Below are positions 22,203-31,409 of a stretch of DNA of 64,000 nucleotides, one piece after another (the first letter of the stretch is position 1; every line of letters begins with the position of its first letter). The stretch comes from a virus. The notes under the pieces were generated by a model, which saw nothing but the letters and a program-made list of their open reading frames with translations, was not told the origin of the DNA and ran no database searches. The stretch is from the IMG/VR virus record IMGVR_UViG_3300049046_000039, positions 51,802-115,801 of that record, one strand, 5' to 3'. Position numbers and translations under genes: made by a program.

Positions 22203-22634
22203 TTATTTGTATTCAGAGCTGGCGTCGTCTACGACGTTGCCCATCATATCGCGCTTCTTCTTGGGACGTCCTCGACCGCGCTTCATCTCGGCTAGAAGAT
22301 CTTCCAGAGCTAGCACTCCAGCAGAAGGTGCGTCTTCTTCAGTCTCAACGACTTCACTAGACTCTTCTACTGTTTGCTGCACTTCAACGTCTTCATCGAG
22401 AGTCTCGCCTCTTGAGAGAGCTCTCGAGACAAATCTCTTACGAAGGCTCTCGTTTATTTCTTCGAGACTCTCTTCACTCATAACTCTTAGGTGGTCGTTA
22501 GCCATATTCTTGTATTCCTTACCGTAATGTCTTCTCTTGTAGGTCTTAACTATCTCACCTTTAGAGTCTATCACGTGAGCTGAGTCTTCATGAGGTAGTC
22601 TACCTAGTTCATACTCGACTCTTGGTTTGTTCAT
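22203..22634 (-). CDS. hypothetical protein with AT-hook-like motif
   Basis: 143 residues; basic N-terminus, acidic coiled middle (EDVEVQQTVEESSEVVETEEDAP) and KRGRGRPKKKRD near the C-terminus, an AT-hook type DNA-binding motif. It overlaps the 819-residue gene by 4 nt. Confidence 0.7.
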   Translation of the reverse strand: MNKPRVEYELGRLPHEDSAHVIDSKGEIVKTYKRRHYGKEYKNMANDHLRVMSEESLEEINESLRKRFVSRALSRGETLDEDVEVQQTVEESSEVVETEEDAPSAGVLALEDLLAEMKRGRGRPKKKRDMMGNVVDDASSEYK

Positions 22635-25090
22635 TTGCCTAGCTTCTTTGACATGCTGTCAATAAACTTAAGGCGAACTGCATTAGAAAGCTCTTCGTGC
22701 TCTTCCTTCGTTAGAAGTCTCTGACCACGACGATCGGCGATCATCTTATCAGACTTACGACCGAAGCCCTGGTTGAAGAGAATGTTTTGAACGTCTTTTC
22801 TGTCCATGCCCTTACGATCAGCAATCTTAGCTACTCTTTCTGCAGCAGGAGCTTTCATTCTCTTCGAAGGAACTCTGGCTGGTCTAGCGTAGGTGTCGCC
22901 TAGCTCGTCGAGCTGTTCTACTTCTTCTTTCTTAAGAGTACGATTTAGCTTCTTCTTCTCAGAGATAGACTTGTCGTTCTTCTTAGTACCGCCGGTGTAA
23001 GGACGAGTTATACCGATAGCCGCTTCGTGAAGAGCGCCCTTGAAGTTGTCCTTAGTAAGCTGAGCGTGAACATTTTCAGAGCTGTCGTGGAATGACTTTA
23101 CGACCTTACCCTTACGAACTAGAACGTGATGCTTCTTGTCTTCTGGGTGCTGGTGTAGAGTTACAGTCTCACCTGCCCTGTCCGTGTAGGTTCCGACCTT
23201 ATGCACACCTTCTTCAAGCTGCTCTGCTTCTTCCTTGAGACCTGCTCTACGAAGATTCTGATCAGTCAGACCCTTGTAGTTAGTTACGTGAGATCCTAGG
23301 CTTCTATTGCCGTACTTCTCTAGCTTCTTGTCGTCGGCCCAAGGAGCTAACTTATTTGCAGCCTTCTTTACGTAGTTTCTGCGTACGTCAGCCTTTGTCT
23401 GCATCGCGATAGATGCTTCTCTATTACCGTCAGCTCCAAGCTTGTCGGCTTTGTGCTCGAGATCGGTAGCAGACTTCATGGCCTTAGGACCGAAGTTCAT
23501 AAGTAGCGCCTTAGAAACTTCATCTAGCTGCTCGTAGTGCTCTTCGCAAATAGTGGCGATGTCGTCTTCGTGAGCTTCCTTAAGAGCGCCGTTCAGCTTA
23601 GTCATGCGTGATAGCTCGAGCTTTGCCGTGCCGTGCGCGTCGTGATAGTCGTTAGTGTGGTAGTCAGCTGGCTCGTGGTGCTTGCCGTTGATGTGAAACT
23701 TTACGACGTGCTCACCCCACTCAGAGTCCTTGTAGATCTTAGCGCTGTGCTTGCCGCAGTCAGAGTGAATTACTGCTGACAGCTTCTGACCCTTAGCTTC
23801 GTCCAGAAGAACCTTCTCTACGAGAGATCTTACAGTCTTAAGAGCTGGCGACACGTAGTCTTCTCTAGCGTTAACCTTAGCGGTTCCACCTAGCTTACTG
23901 TAAGCCATCTTACGGCCAGCTTCTCTCTTGACGTACTTCTTAAGGTCGCCACGCGAGGTTCTACCACCATCCATGTTAGTAGCAGTATCGATTTCGGCCT
24001 GCTGAGAGTCGTTCTTAGCGAGGTAGTTCTTAAGAAGCATTCTAGAAGTTTCATCTAGAGCGCGAATATCTTCAGCTTCTGCTTCCTGGAATAGAGCGTC
24101 GAACTCAGGATCGTTATCGAGGTTTTCTTCGTCGATCTTCTTAAGCTGGTTCTCCATGCGATTTACGATAGAGCGCTTATTGAGCGTGACGTTAACGCCA
24201 GCAATTTCAGCTTCGACCTGCTCGATGTCGCGATACTCTTCGCCTTCTGGCTCCTGATCTAGGTGCTTAGAGTTTAGAGTGTCGCAGTCTTCCTTAAGAC
24301 CGTGAGTCTTAGCTGCTAGCTTTGCGGTCTGGTGATATACACCGTCGTCAAAGTTGTGGATGTCCGTACCATCCTTGAAACTGTGTAGCGTCTTGCTGGT
24401 ACCGTGAATCATGGTTGGCCAAGCGCCAAGAAGAGCGGCAACGCCACCCTTTACGTGAAGAACGTCGCCGTCCTTAATCTTTTCGTTAGTCTGAGTGTGA
24501 TCGTAGACTTCACCATGGCTCATGTGACGAAGATCGTGAACCTGCGGTTCTCTAGACTGAATGTCAGCCTTTCTCTTCTCGTCGTAGCGACGCATAGACT
24601 CTTTGCTGTGATCGTTTGTAGCCTTATTGAAAATCTTCTTGCGCGCTTCTGGCATAGGTGGCTTATTACCACGCTCGTGGGGCTTATCGTCTATATGATC
24701 GAGGTGCTTCTTCCACGTAGCGGTAATCCACTTGCCGCGAGTCTCATGAGAGATTTCGTCTAGCTGAACTACTTCTTCAGCAATCTTCGCTGGCTCTGGT
24801 TCTGGCTGAGTCTGAAGGTCTGGAGTGTCTACAGCATTAGAAGAAACGATCTTTGGAGCAGCGTGAATGCTGCCGTGGAAGAACGAGTTGTTAAGGATGT
24901 TGATAGCCTTTTCCGTGTCTGCCGGATCGACGGCGATAGTTCCGTCGTCCTTTCTAGTAGCAGTCACGCCATTAGCGCTGAGCGCCTTAAGAGCTTCAGC
25001 AACGCGGTCTGGTTCAGGAATCTTGAGAGTTGGAGCTGCACTCTCAGACATGATCTGCCTGATTAGATTTTCAGGTGTACGATAAGACAT
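22631..25090 (-). CDS. large late protein with repeated E-E-V-E-Q-L-D-E motifs
   Basis: 819 residues, highly charged. Short linkers of the type (K/E)EEVEQLDE or DE(I/T)S recur (about residues 110, 340, 530, 690), separating globular pieces such as LLKNYLAKNDSQQAEI and a His-rich block KFHINGKHHEPADYH. Such EEVEQLDE-linked proteins occur in T4-like marine and other phages and are thought to be virion-associated or processed; that is from general knowledge, not shown here. It ends overlapping the AT-hook protein. Confidence 0.7.
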   Translation of the reverse strand: MSYRTPENLIRQIMSESAAPTLKIPEPDRVAEALKALSANGVTATRKDDGTIAVDPADTEKAINILNNSFFHGSIHAAPKIVSSNAVDTPDLQTQPEPEPAKIAEEVVQLDEISHETRGKWITATWKKHLDHIDDKPHERGNKPPMPEARKKIFNKATNDHSKESMRRYDEKRKADIQSREPQVHDLRHMSHGEVYDHTQTNEKIKDGDVLHVKGGVAALLGAWPTMIHGTSKTLHSFKDGTDIHNFDDGVYHQTAKLAAKTHGLKEDCDTLNSKHLDQEPEGEEYRDIEQVEAEIAGVNVTLNKRSIVNRMENQLKKIDEENLDNDPEFDALFQEAEAEDIRALDETSRMLLKNYLAKNDSQQAEIDTATNMDGGRTSRGDLKKYVKREAGRKMAYSKLGGTAKVNAREDYVSPALKTVRSLVEKVLLDEAKGQKLSAVIHSDCGKHSAKIYKDSEWGEHVVKFHINGKHHEPADYHTNDYHDAHGTAKLELSRMTKLNGALKEAHEDDIATICEEHYEQLDEVSKALLMNFGPKAMKSATDLEHKADKLGADGNREASIAMQTKADVRRNYVKKAANKLAPWADDKKLEKYGNRSLGSHVTNYKGLTDQNLRRAGLKEEAEQLEEGVHKVGTYTDRAGETVTLHQHPEDKKHHVLVRKGKVVKSFHDSSENVHAQLTKDNFKGALHEAAIGITRPYTGGTKKNDKSISEKKKLNRTLKKEEVEQLDELGDTYARPARVPSKRMKAPAAERVAKIADRKGMDRKDVQNILFNQGFGRKSDKMIADRRGQRLLTKEEHEELSNAVRLKFIDSMSKKLGK

Positions 25091-25116
25091 TAGGGTCTCC
25101 CACTGGTTTTTGTTTT

Positions 25117-25124
25117 ATTTATGT
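25117..25124 (-). promoter_or_regulatory. late promoter variant CATAAATA
   Basis: One mismatch to TATAAATA, 27 nt upstream of the 819-residue gene. Confidence 0.5.
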
Positions 25125-25135
25125 GATGGGAATCT

Positions 25136-25744
25136 TTAGATATACGAGTAAGTATGTCTCTTTTCTGATTCGTTAAGTATCTGCTTGCTTACGATATACC
25201 TATTCGTTATCTTAATCTTGTTGGCGTCGTATGCGAGATACACGTTATGACGAGTAGCCATTCCCATGTTTCTACCGCCGTCGTATCTGAGTCCGTCGAA
25301 GCCGAGCGACATGAGCTTCTTGCGAGCTATAGCGGTGTTCTTCATGCCGTTCGACAAACCACGAAACACCTGATCGCCAGTAAGTCTCATAGAGCCGCTA
25401 GTGAGCTGAGACTTAACCTTTATAGCGTCGGCGCCAAGATTTAGAAGGTTAGCACCTCTAGCAAACTGATCGGGCTTGTCGGAAACTAATCTCTGAAGTA
25501 TCTCACCCGTGTAGATGTTATTGACGTCGAAGAGTCTGTTAAAAGACAGTCTAGTCTCGTAGACGTACATACCGTCGCCACCGTAGCGATTGTACATAGT
25601 TCTAGCATAGCTCTTTGCTACTTCGATATTGTCGGTAAAGTAGGCTACGCCGCCGCCGTAGAAGTCATTCACGATTCTAGACATGTTCTGCTCGAACACG
25701 TTGAATCGCGTTCTAGTGCCGTGGTAGCCTATTACGACTGTCAT
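25136..25744 (-). CDS. ADP-ribosyltransferase-like protein (ART-PolyVal type)
   Basis: 202 residues. VIGYHGTRTRFNVFEQ (about 4) and GGGVAYFTDNIEVAKSYA (about 30) are the NAD-binding start of PARP-like ART domains, and LGFDGLRYDG...HNVYLAYDANKI (about 147-175) is the closing part seen in ART-PolyVal proteins. It could modify a host protein after injection or production; target unknown. It shares an end with the 845-residue gene, suggesting a joint late role. Confidence 0.7.
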   Translation of the reverse strand: MTVVIGYHGTRTRFNVFEQNMSRIVNDFYGGGVAYFTDNIEVAKSYARTMYNRYGGDGMYVYETRLSFNRLFDVNNIYTGEILQRLVSDKPDQFARGANLLNLGADAIKVKSQLTSGSMRLTGDQVFRGLSNGMKNTAIARKKLMSLGFDGLRYDGGRNMGMATRHNVYLAYDANKIKITNRYIVSKQILNESEKRHTYSYI

Positions 25745-28278
25745 TTCTTCTTGGTCTTCATAGTGAGAAGTCTGTCTAGGACTAGAGCCGCGTGAGCGTG
25801 CTTCTTAGAGCGGTGAAGATCCATAACCTTAAGTTCCGGATGTCTCTCCTTACCTGCAAGAGACTTACCGACTTCGGCGTGCATGTCGTGGATCATCTTT
25901 CTCTTCTCGATGTAAGCAGACTCTCCGATGTGCTTTGAGCGAAGTTGCTGCACTCTCTTACGACGCTCTTGACCGATTCTGTCAGTAAGTCTGTTACCAG
26001 ACTTGTCAGTAAAGAGGTTACCTCTCTGCTGAGCTCTGAATCCGTAGGTGTGAGCCATGTTAGTTCGAGTAGTGTGATACATCGACTTCTCGCGCTGGTT
26101 GTGGCGCTGAATAACGTTTGGTCTCTTGGTAGCTCTCTTAGTAACCGAAAGATACTGAGCCGGGTCGGTCTGATACTTAAGCTCGGTGAGCATCGTTGGT
26201 ACGTATTTCTTAAGCATCGTCTGCTCCTGTACTGGCTTCTTTGTATTCCAGCTGTCTATGTTGTTTAAGTTTCTATCCATGATCTTCTTCTGAACTTCGT
26301 CAAAGTTGTGACCATGGTCGGCGTAAGCTTTCTTAATAGCGCCATAACGTTCTGGGTCTGTCGCGTGAGCTGGAAGCATAGTCTCTATCTTACGCACGTC
26401 GTTGTTCTTTATGTGGTGCGCCGCGATCTCATATACGTGCTCCGGCTTTAAGTACGAGTGCTTGAGCATCTCGTTATCGTCATAGTAGTTACTCTTTGGA
26501 AACTGCTTGAAGTACGACTTAAAGTGATCGGCTGTCAGAGGACTATCCTCAGAGGTGTGGTACATACCTCGTACATACTTTGGAAAGTTAGTAGCTGACT
26601 CTCGGTGACTCATCATATTATCAAGGTCGTCTTTGTTGATCATCTCAGGATCGACTTTAGAGACGACGTTAGCAGTCATGCGAGCGTGATCTTCTCTAGA
26701 CAGTAAGTTTCTAGACTTCTCGAAGTGAGACGCGTCGAAGTTCTTATTATTCGTCGCGTTTTCTATATTCGTCGCTCTACTGTCAGTGTCAGGCTTGTCG
26801 AACTCGTCGTGAATGTCTTGAGCGCTAGCGAAGCGAGACCAGTAGTGGTTGTTAAACAGAGGGTGTTTAGCCTTACCTGACTTTACTAACTCTCTAGTCT
26901 CGTCGTCCTTCATCATAACGTGATAGTAGTTGCCGCTCTGAGTAGCTCGCTGAACGTACCTTAGAATACTGTCTTTCTTAGAGTCCTTCATGCTGTAGTT
27001 CTTAACTATGTCTTTGATGTGATCTTGAGACGCTAAGTCAGAACCATACCACGAGCTAACTTCACTGTCGATATTATTCTTTCTAAGAGCGTCGATAGTA
27101 AAGTGCTGACCGTGACGGCCGTGGTCGAAGTTAGTGTTGTCGAATCCAGCAATCTGAGCGGCGTTTCTTATATCTTCACTCTTAAACGTGTGCTTGTCGC
27201 TGTACAGATCGTGAAGCTCATCACTCGTAGCGTGATTAGAATAGTAGTTTGCCGTGGTGTAGTATGGATTGTCGAGCTTCGATATTCTCTCTCTTAGCTT
27301 AGAGCGATGCTCTTCTCCGAAGTTAGGATTCTTTAGTGCAGAATCGTAGTACACGTGCTCGGAAGAATCTTCTAGGTGCTTGTGCAGCTCTTCGGCCGAA
27401 GCGTAGTTTGCGGCGTGAGCGCCACGAACCTTAGTCTCAGGGTGGTCCATAGTCGGATTGCTCATAGCGCTGTCTGCGTGCTGCTTGTATAGTGCTATGT
27501 TGTTACCCATCTCAGGATGCGCGCGAGCTACGTCTCTAATAGAGACCTCGTGATCCTTCTCGTTCATAAGAGAGTTAGTACCGTAGTGGTACTGGTACTT
27601 CTCGCCAGGATATGCCGGAGTCTTTGGCGTGTAGATGTGCATTGGCCCGAGCTTATTGTACGCCGGGAACATGTTGTTATTGTCTGCAGCCGTGCACCAG
27701 CGAGTGCCCTTGCCAAAGTGGCAAGAAGCTTCTTGAGTTTTGGGCGTTACCTTAGTGAACGTGTGGTAGTCTTCACTCGAAGAGTGCTCGGGACTCTTCA
27801 TCTTGTCGTGAAGCTGTCTGTTCTCTTCCTTACCACTCAGGCTGCCAGCGTGCTTCTCTACTACGTCTTCGAGATCAGACAGAGTCTTGTATCGACCGAG
27901 GTCTCTGTGCTCGGCAGGTATGATCTTACGTCTAGAAAGATCGTGAAACTTCTCTAGCGCCGGAGTCATGCGAGAGTGCATGTCTTCCATCTTGACGCCA
28001 CCCTTGCCGTACATTCTGGCTACGTGCTGAACGTACTGCTTGTTTGGAGTAGGATCGGTCTTCTCGATGTGATCCATCACCACGGCCATACCCTTGTGGC
28101 TCTGGTTTCTAGAGTGGTGAACGCCGGCGTTGACTTCTACTGGGTGAGCGTTCTCGTCATTGTGTGCGACGTGGATAGCGCGATCGTATACCGACGACCC
28201 GTGTCTCTGGATCGTCTTATCTCTGTCGTATTCGAGTAGAAGAACTGACTCTGCTACGTATTTTCTAAGCTTAGACAT
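25741..28278 (-). CDS. large late protein with GTRWCTA motif
   Basis: 845 residues, rich in His, Asp, Ser and Tyr. Near residue 190 stands CHFGKGTRWCTAADNNNMF, a motif I know from large phage polyvalent or head-internal proteins. The middle third has repeated units of about 60 residues built on an A..A(S/T).(D/E)(E/D)(L/I)H pattern (for example YASAEELHKHL, HATSDELHDLY, FASAQDIHDEF), so it is a tandem helical repeat protein. It overlaps the nucleotidyltransferase gene by 25 nt. Function unknown; possibly packaged and injected. Confidence 0.65.
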   Translation of the reverse strand: MSKLRKYVAESVLLLEYDRDKTIQRHGSSVYDRAIHVAHNDENAHPVEVNAGVHHSRNQSHKGMAVVMDHIEKTDPTPNKQYVQHVARMYGKGGVKMEDMHSRMTPALEKFHDLSRRKIIPAEHRDLGRYKTLSDLEDVVEKHAGSLSGKEENRQLHDKMKSPEHSSSEDYHTFTKVTPKTQEASCHFGKGTRWCTAADNNNMFPAYNKLGPMHIYTPKTPAYPGEKYQYHYGTNSLMNEKDHEVSIRDVARAHPEMGNNIALYKQHADSAMSNPTMDHPETKVRGAHAANYASAEELHKHLEDSSEHVYYDSALKNPNFGEEHRSKLRERISKLDNPYYTTANYYSNHATSDELHDLYSDKHTFKSEDIRNAAQIAGFDNTNFDHGRHGQHFTIDALRKNNIDSEVSSWYGSDLASQDHIKDIVKNYSMKDSKKDSILRYVQRATQSGNYYHVMMKDDETRELVKSGKAKHPLFNNHYWSRFASAQDIHDEFDKPDTDSRATNIENATNNKNFDASHFEKSRNLLSREDHARMTANVVSKVDPEMINKDDLDNMMSHRESATNFPKYVRGMYHTSEDSPLTADHFKSYFKQFPKSNYYDDNEMLKHSYLKPEHVYEIAAHHIKNNDVRKIETMLPAHATDPERYGAIKKAYADHGHNFDEVQKKIMDRNLNNIDSWNTKKPVQEQTMLKKYVPTMLTELKYQTDPAQYLSVTKRATKRPNVIQRHNQREKSMYHTTRTNMAHTYGFRAQQRGNLFTDKSGNRLTDRIGQERRKRVQQLRSKHIGESAYIEKRKMIHDMHAEVGKSLAGKERHPELKVMDLHRSKKHAHAALVLDRLLTMKTKKK

Positions 28279-28811
28279 CCGTTACGAACTTCCCTAAAAA
28301 TATCTTCGGCGCGGTGCCGCAGTTTAATAGGTAAGAATGCCTCGAAAAGTTCTAAGTCGTTCTTTACTGCCGCGTCTCTAAGCTGCGTAGCAGATATGTT
28401 TGAGATGATGTTCTTCTCACCTCGCGGAACTTCCAGCACTTCTATCGAGTAAAAATTGTACAACTTACCTGGTCCATTGTACATATTTAGGCGTTTACGA
28501 AGTTCTTCGGCTCTGTCCGATCCAACTACGACAGTAAGCTGGTAGTATCCGTGATCGTAGACTGACTTCACGGCGTCGAAGAAGTCCTTCTTCGGCTGCT
28601 CCATGACCATCACGTCGACGCTGTTGAACGCTTCCTTACAGAGCTTCAGCTTGTAGTCAAACGACAGAGGATTCTTCTTGTCGCCCTCGCTAGCCGAAAG
28701 GAAGACAAACTTGTCGTTACACCAGAAAGTCTTCGCCATGACCTGAACTAGGCGCTCGTGGCCGAGTGTAGGAGGATTCATTCTAGCGTACGTGATGGCT
28801 ACGTGAGTCAT
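28254..28811 (-). CDS. NMNAT/cytidylyltransferase-like nucleotidyltransferase
   Basis: 185 residues. RMNPPTLGHERLV (10-22) carries the T/H-x-G-H nucleotide-binding motif and NISATQLRDA (about 143) is the ISST-R-like C-terminal motif, both typical of nicotinamide/cytidylyl transferases. T4-like phages often carry such a gene. Next to an ADP-ribosyltransferase-like gene, a role in NAD supply is attractive but unproven. Ends in TAG. Confidence 0.78.
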   Translation of the reverse strand: MTHVAITYARMNPPTLGHERLVQVMAKTFWCNDKFVFLSASEGDKKNPLSFDYKLKLCKEAFNSVDVMVMEQPKKDFFDAVKSVYDHGYYQLTVVVGSDRAEELRKRLNMYNGPGKLYNFYSIEVLEVPRGEKNIISNISATQLRDAAVKNDLELFEAFLPIKLRHRAEDIFREVRNGCLSLENT

Positions 28812-28981
28812 TTTACTACCGTGAGGTGAGGTGTCTTAACTTCGTTCATCTGCTCGTAGATAGACACGGCCTCGTCGTAACCCTCCCAGTTGTCGACTCC
28901 GGCATGCTCCAGAGCACCGAGCCACGCGGCCGACTCTAGAAGTTCTTCATACTCGCTTAAGCTAATAGTTACCGTTGACAT
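28808..28981 (-). CDS. hypothetical small acidic protein
   Basis: Start chosen at ATG 28981 (GAG upstream), giving 57 residues: STVTISLSEYEELLESAAWL and an acidic helical tail. Overlaps the ligase-like gene end and the nucleotidyltransferase start. Confidence 0.6.
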   Translation of the reverse strand: MSTVTISLSEYEELLESAAWLGALEHAGVDNWEGYDEAVSIYEQMNEVKTPHLTVVK

Positions 28982-30042
28982 ACGAATCTCATGTTGTGAA
29001 AGTTGCGCCGACTGAACTCCATTCGGTCGACTAGTTTGGTCGGAATGCCGTGATAGGTCACGACGTAACCCTCGCCAGCAGTGGTGTCTCCCGAGCACTC
29101 GTGGTAGAACGGAAGACCGTCGTTCATCACCATCATCATGGTGCGCTTGACGTAGTCTAGAGTGTACCTGCTCTGAAGAGCGTACTTGATAGTGAGAGTC
29201 TCGGACGACCTGATCTGATCCTCCTCGCCCTTTATCTCGACGAAGCGCCTGTACATGGTGGTGTTGGGATTGTGCTCGCCGATGCGAATGCAGTAGTTGG
29301 TGAACTGCTTTAGAAGAGCGCAGTGAGAGTTGAGTATCGGCGCTTCCAGAACTTTCTGCATCTTCTCGGCGCCGACCAAGCAGCTGCTGATGACGCTGTG
29401 CTGAGCTGGATTAAGTGCGAACTTCGACACGTCGTATGCGGTATCGATCCAGTACACTTCTGTCGACTTGAACTGACTCACGTCGGGACTTCCGATAGAC
29501 TTCATCTCTCGAAGAACCGGGCCGTAGTACTGAGTGTGAAGAGCTATACCGATAGTAGAGCGACACAGCGCTTCGTACTGCTCAGTCCCCTTCACTGCGC
29601 CGTAAGTGATCGTGTTAGGCGTGAACAGTATCATGCTTCCGACGTTGACCATCAGGTCAGGATGATACATGAAGTCGCCCTGATAGACTCCTGGCGGAAT
29701 TAGTCCCTTGTCGAAGTCTCGCTTGATTATGCCGATGGCCAACCAAAGCTTAATGGCGTAGTCTTCTCTGTCGCCGTAGTACTTCTGCACGTCGTTCTCG
29801 TCGTAGCAGATGATGGGTCTCAGCTTATTGAAGACCGACTTAGTGCCGACGAAGAACTTGCCGTTCTCAGGATTGACTCCAAAGACAATAGCCGGAGCAC
29901 CGTCGTACTTGACGCTAACCTTAAGATACTTTTGCGGCTTACCCGAAAGCGCGTCCTTAAGAGACTCTAGGACGTCTATGCTCTGATAGATGTGTCCGGT
30001 GTAGACGTAATCGTCTACGTGTTCAAGATGCTTTATTAACAT
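28969..30042 (-). CDS. ligase-like nucleotidyltransferase (DUF6267-like)
   Basis: Start set at ATG 30042 with GAAGG ten nt upstream and consistent with the promoter at 30071-30099 (357 residues). VSVKYDGAPAIVFG (about 52) matches ligase motif I with the adenylated lysine; GVYQGDFMY (about 130) and EGYVVTYHG...TKLVDR (about 330) match motifs III and IV/V. It could be an ATP-dependent ligase or a relative of unknown activity common in T4-like phages. Confidence 0.68.
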   Translation of the reverse strand: MLIKHLEHVDDYVYTGHIYQSIDVLESLKDALSGKPQKYLKVSVKYDGAPAIVFGVNPENGKFFVGTKSVFNKLRPIICYDENDVQKYYGDREDYAIKLWLAIGIIKRDFDKGLIPPGVYQGDFMYHPDLMVNVGSMILFTPNTITYGAVKGTEQYEALCRSTIGIALHTQYYGPVLREMKSIGSPDVSQFKSTEVYWIDTAYDVSKFALNPAQHSVISSCLVGAEKMQKVLEAPILNSHCALLKQFTNYCIRIGEHNPNTTMYRRFVEIKGEEDQIRSSETLTIKYALQSRYTLDYVKRTMMMVMNDGLPFYHECSGDTTAGEGYVVTYHGIPTKLVDRMEFSRRNFHNMRFVCQR

Positions 30043-30070
30043 AGATACTATACCTTCAAAGCCCAGAGGC

Positions 30071-30099
30071 ATTATATACAAGTTAAGCCGGCGTGTAAA
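30071..30099 (-). promoter_or_regulatory. sigma70-like promoter
   Basis: TTTACA, 17 bp, TATAAT on the minus strand; start at about 30064, upstream of ATG 30042. Confidence 0.7.
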
Positions 30100-30813
30100 C
30101 TATAAAAATGGATTACGCTTCTTAGTATTTGGCAAAACTGAAAATGCGCTATTGGCTACTGACGTAAGCTTTAGTTCGGCTTGAACTTCGTAGAATCTAC
30201 TTCTGTTCGACACACGAACTCGAAACTTACCTGTGCCAGTAAGCTGAGGAATCTCGCTAGACAGTCCCAGTGGATTGGTGTTCGATATCATGAAGAAGTC
30301 GTCGCCTGCCTGCATGTAGTAAGCTGGCTCGGTCTTACCTTGAGTGTAGTGCATCGTGACCAGATCGCTTAGATCGTAGTCCTTGTGATCTAGAATGTAC
30401 GCTCCGTTCTCTCGACAGAACTTGCGCATGACGTCGCGTGGAACGGCATTATCCGTGTCCATCTCACCGCGATTTGTTGGTATGTATATCGTCTCGAAGG
30501 CTAGACCGCAATAGTCTGAGATTGAGTAAACAAACTCTAGAGAAACTTGCGACTTATTTAATTCTTGGACAATGTTACCCGCAATAGGAGTGCTATACCT
30601 TGTTTTCCATGCTTTCTCGTGAAAGTAAACCCTTGGATTAGCAAGGTTATCTGAATGGTTCATCTTCACTTCTAGCCAACTAGACCTGTTATTAAAATTG
30701 ACTAGCACGTCAGAATAGTCAGTTCCGACCTTAGGTCTTACTGCACTAACGTGGTGCATCGAGTCTAGATGCTCGGCGATAATGCGTTCGTGTTTATCTG
30801 AAGCTTTGCTCAT
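30100..30813 (-). CDS. PD-(D/E)xK-like putative nuclease
   Basis: 237 residues. TDYSDVLVNFNNRSSWLEVKMNHSD (about 31-55) has the D...ExK arrangement of restriction-like nucleases; the rest has no known motif. Catalysis is plausible, specificity unknown. The 30829-30863 terminator stands upstream, separating it from the ncRNA at 30865. Confidence 0.6.
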   Translation of the reverse strand: MSKASDKHERIIAEHLDSMHHVSAVRPKVGTDYSDVLVNFNNRSSWLEVKMNHSDNLANPRVYFHEKAWKTRYSTPIAGNIVQELNKSQVSLEFVYSISDYCGLAFETIYIPTNRGEMDTDNAVPRDVMRKFCRENGAYILDHKDYDLSDLVTMHYTQGKTEPAYYMQAGDDFFMISNTNPLGLSSEIPQLTGTGKFRVRVSNRSRFYEVQAELKLTSVANSAFSVLPNTKKRNPFL

Positions 30814-30828
30814 ATCTATGTTTGTTAC

Positions 30829-30863
30829 AAAAATGGAGGGACCCTCCGTCGAGAGTACCCTCC
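30829..30863 (-). terminator. intrinsic terminator of the 30.9-kb RNA
   Basis: GGAGGG/CCCTCC stem followed by A and five T on the minus strand. Confidence 0.7.
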
Positions 30864-30864
30864 A

Positions 30865-31012
30865 ATGTTATTAACGCGGACGAGAGGAACCACCACCTGC
30901 TCTTAAGAGCGACCTCGTCATTTCCTTTATGCTTGCATTAGCAACTTGCCACTAGGGCTGCAGACCCTAACGCGTTATGGGAACGCGCGGTAACGCGTTC
31001 CCTGAATAACAT
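30865..31012 (-). ncRNA. structured RNA with paired ends, unknown class
   Basis: Ends pair (ATGTTATT/AATAACAT). Inside are AACGCGTTA/TAACGCGTT, TAGGG/CCCTA, GCTCTTAAGAGC and a GACGAGG/CCT-CGTC outer stem. A terminator follows and a TATAAATA box overlaps its 5' end, so it may be a late noncoding RNA. It contains no T-loop or anticodon arm and no YTWCAGCAA motif, so it is not clearly of the Y-like family. Confidence 0.5.
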
Positions 31013-31014
31013 CT

Positions 31015-31022
31015 TATTTATA
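31015..31022 (-). promoter_or_regulatory. T4-type late promoter box
   Basis: Exact TATAAATA, overlapping the stop of the gene at 31018-31209 and abutting the structured RNA. Confidence 0.5.
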
Positions 31023-31209
31023 CAGATTCGGCGAGTCGGTTAAGAAAAAAGTCAGGTGTGAATCCATCAAATCCACCGCCGTAGTTTAGATTGAAAGACA
31101 TCTTACGAGCTTTCTTTTCCGAGAGGTTAGACATTATAGTCTTTACCTCACCATTGTTAACTTCTACGACCTTAAAGTCTTTAGCTTCTTTATGAACTCT
31201 GTATCCCAT
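31018..31209 (-). CDS. hypothetical basic protein
   Basis: 63 residues (MGYRVHKEAKDFKVVEVN...), a small alpha/beta protein with a basic helix EKKARKMSFNLNYGGGFDG, similar in style to T4 early modulators. Overlaps its upstream gene by one base. Confidence 0.65.
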   Translation of the reverse strand: MGYRVHKEAKDFKVVEVNNGEVKTIMSNLSEKKARKMSFNLNYGGGFDGFTPDFFLNRLAESV

Positions 31210-31409
31210 TACGAACTCTTACCCTGGAGTGATTCCTTGATGGCCTTAGCCACGGTGTCGATGTCAACTGCGACTAGAAGTGTTCCCTTGAGTCCGCTGA
31301 GATAGACTCTGGTGTAGTTGTTATTTTCTGTTTCGACAGGCTCTAGAAGAACTACTTTAAGAGCGTTGATGTAGTGCTGGTCGATTTTTACGATATAGCC
31401 TGAATGCAT
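31209..31409 (-). CDS. hypothetical small protein
   Basis: 66 residues, strand-rich (MHSGYIVKIDQHYINALKVVLLEP), ending GKSS. Its ATG overlaps the TAA of the 47-residue gene (TAATG). Confidence 0.65.
   Translation of the reverse strand: MHSGYIVKIDQHYINALKVVLLEPVETENNNYTRVYLSGLKGTLLVAVDIDTVAKAIKESLQGKSS

Noticed and set aside
28254-28256. Read-through of the nucleotidyltransferase TAG stop
   Set aside because: The frame after the stop overlaps the next gene's start in another frame and shows no conserved extension, so a normal stop is likelier.
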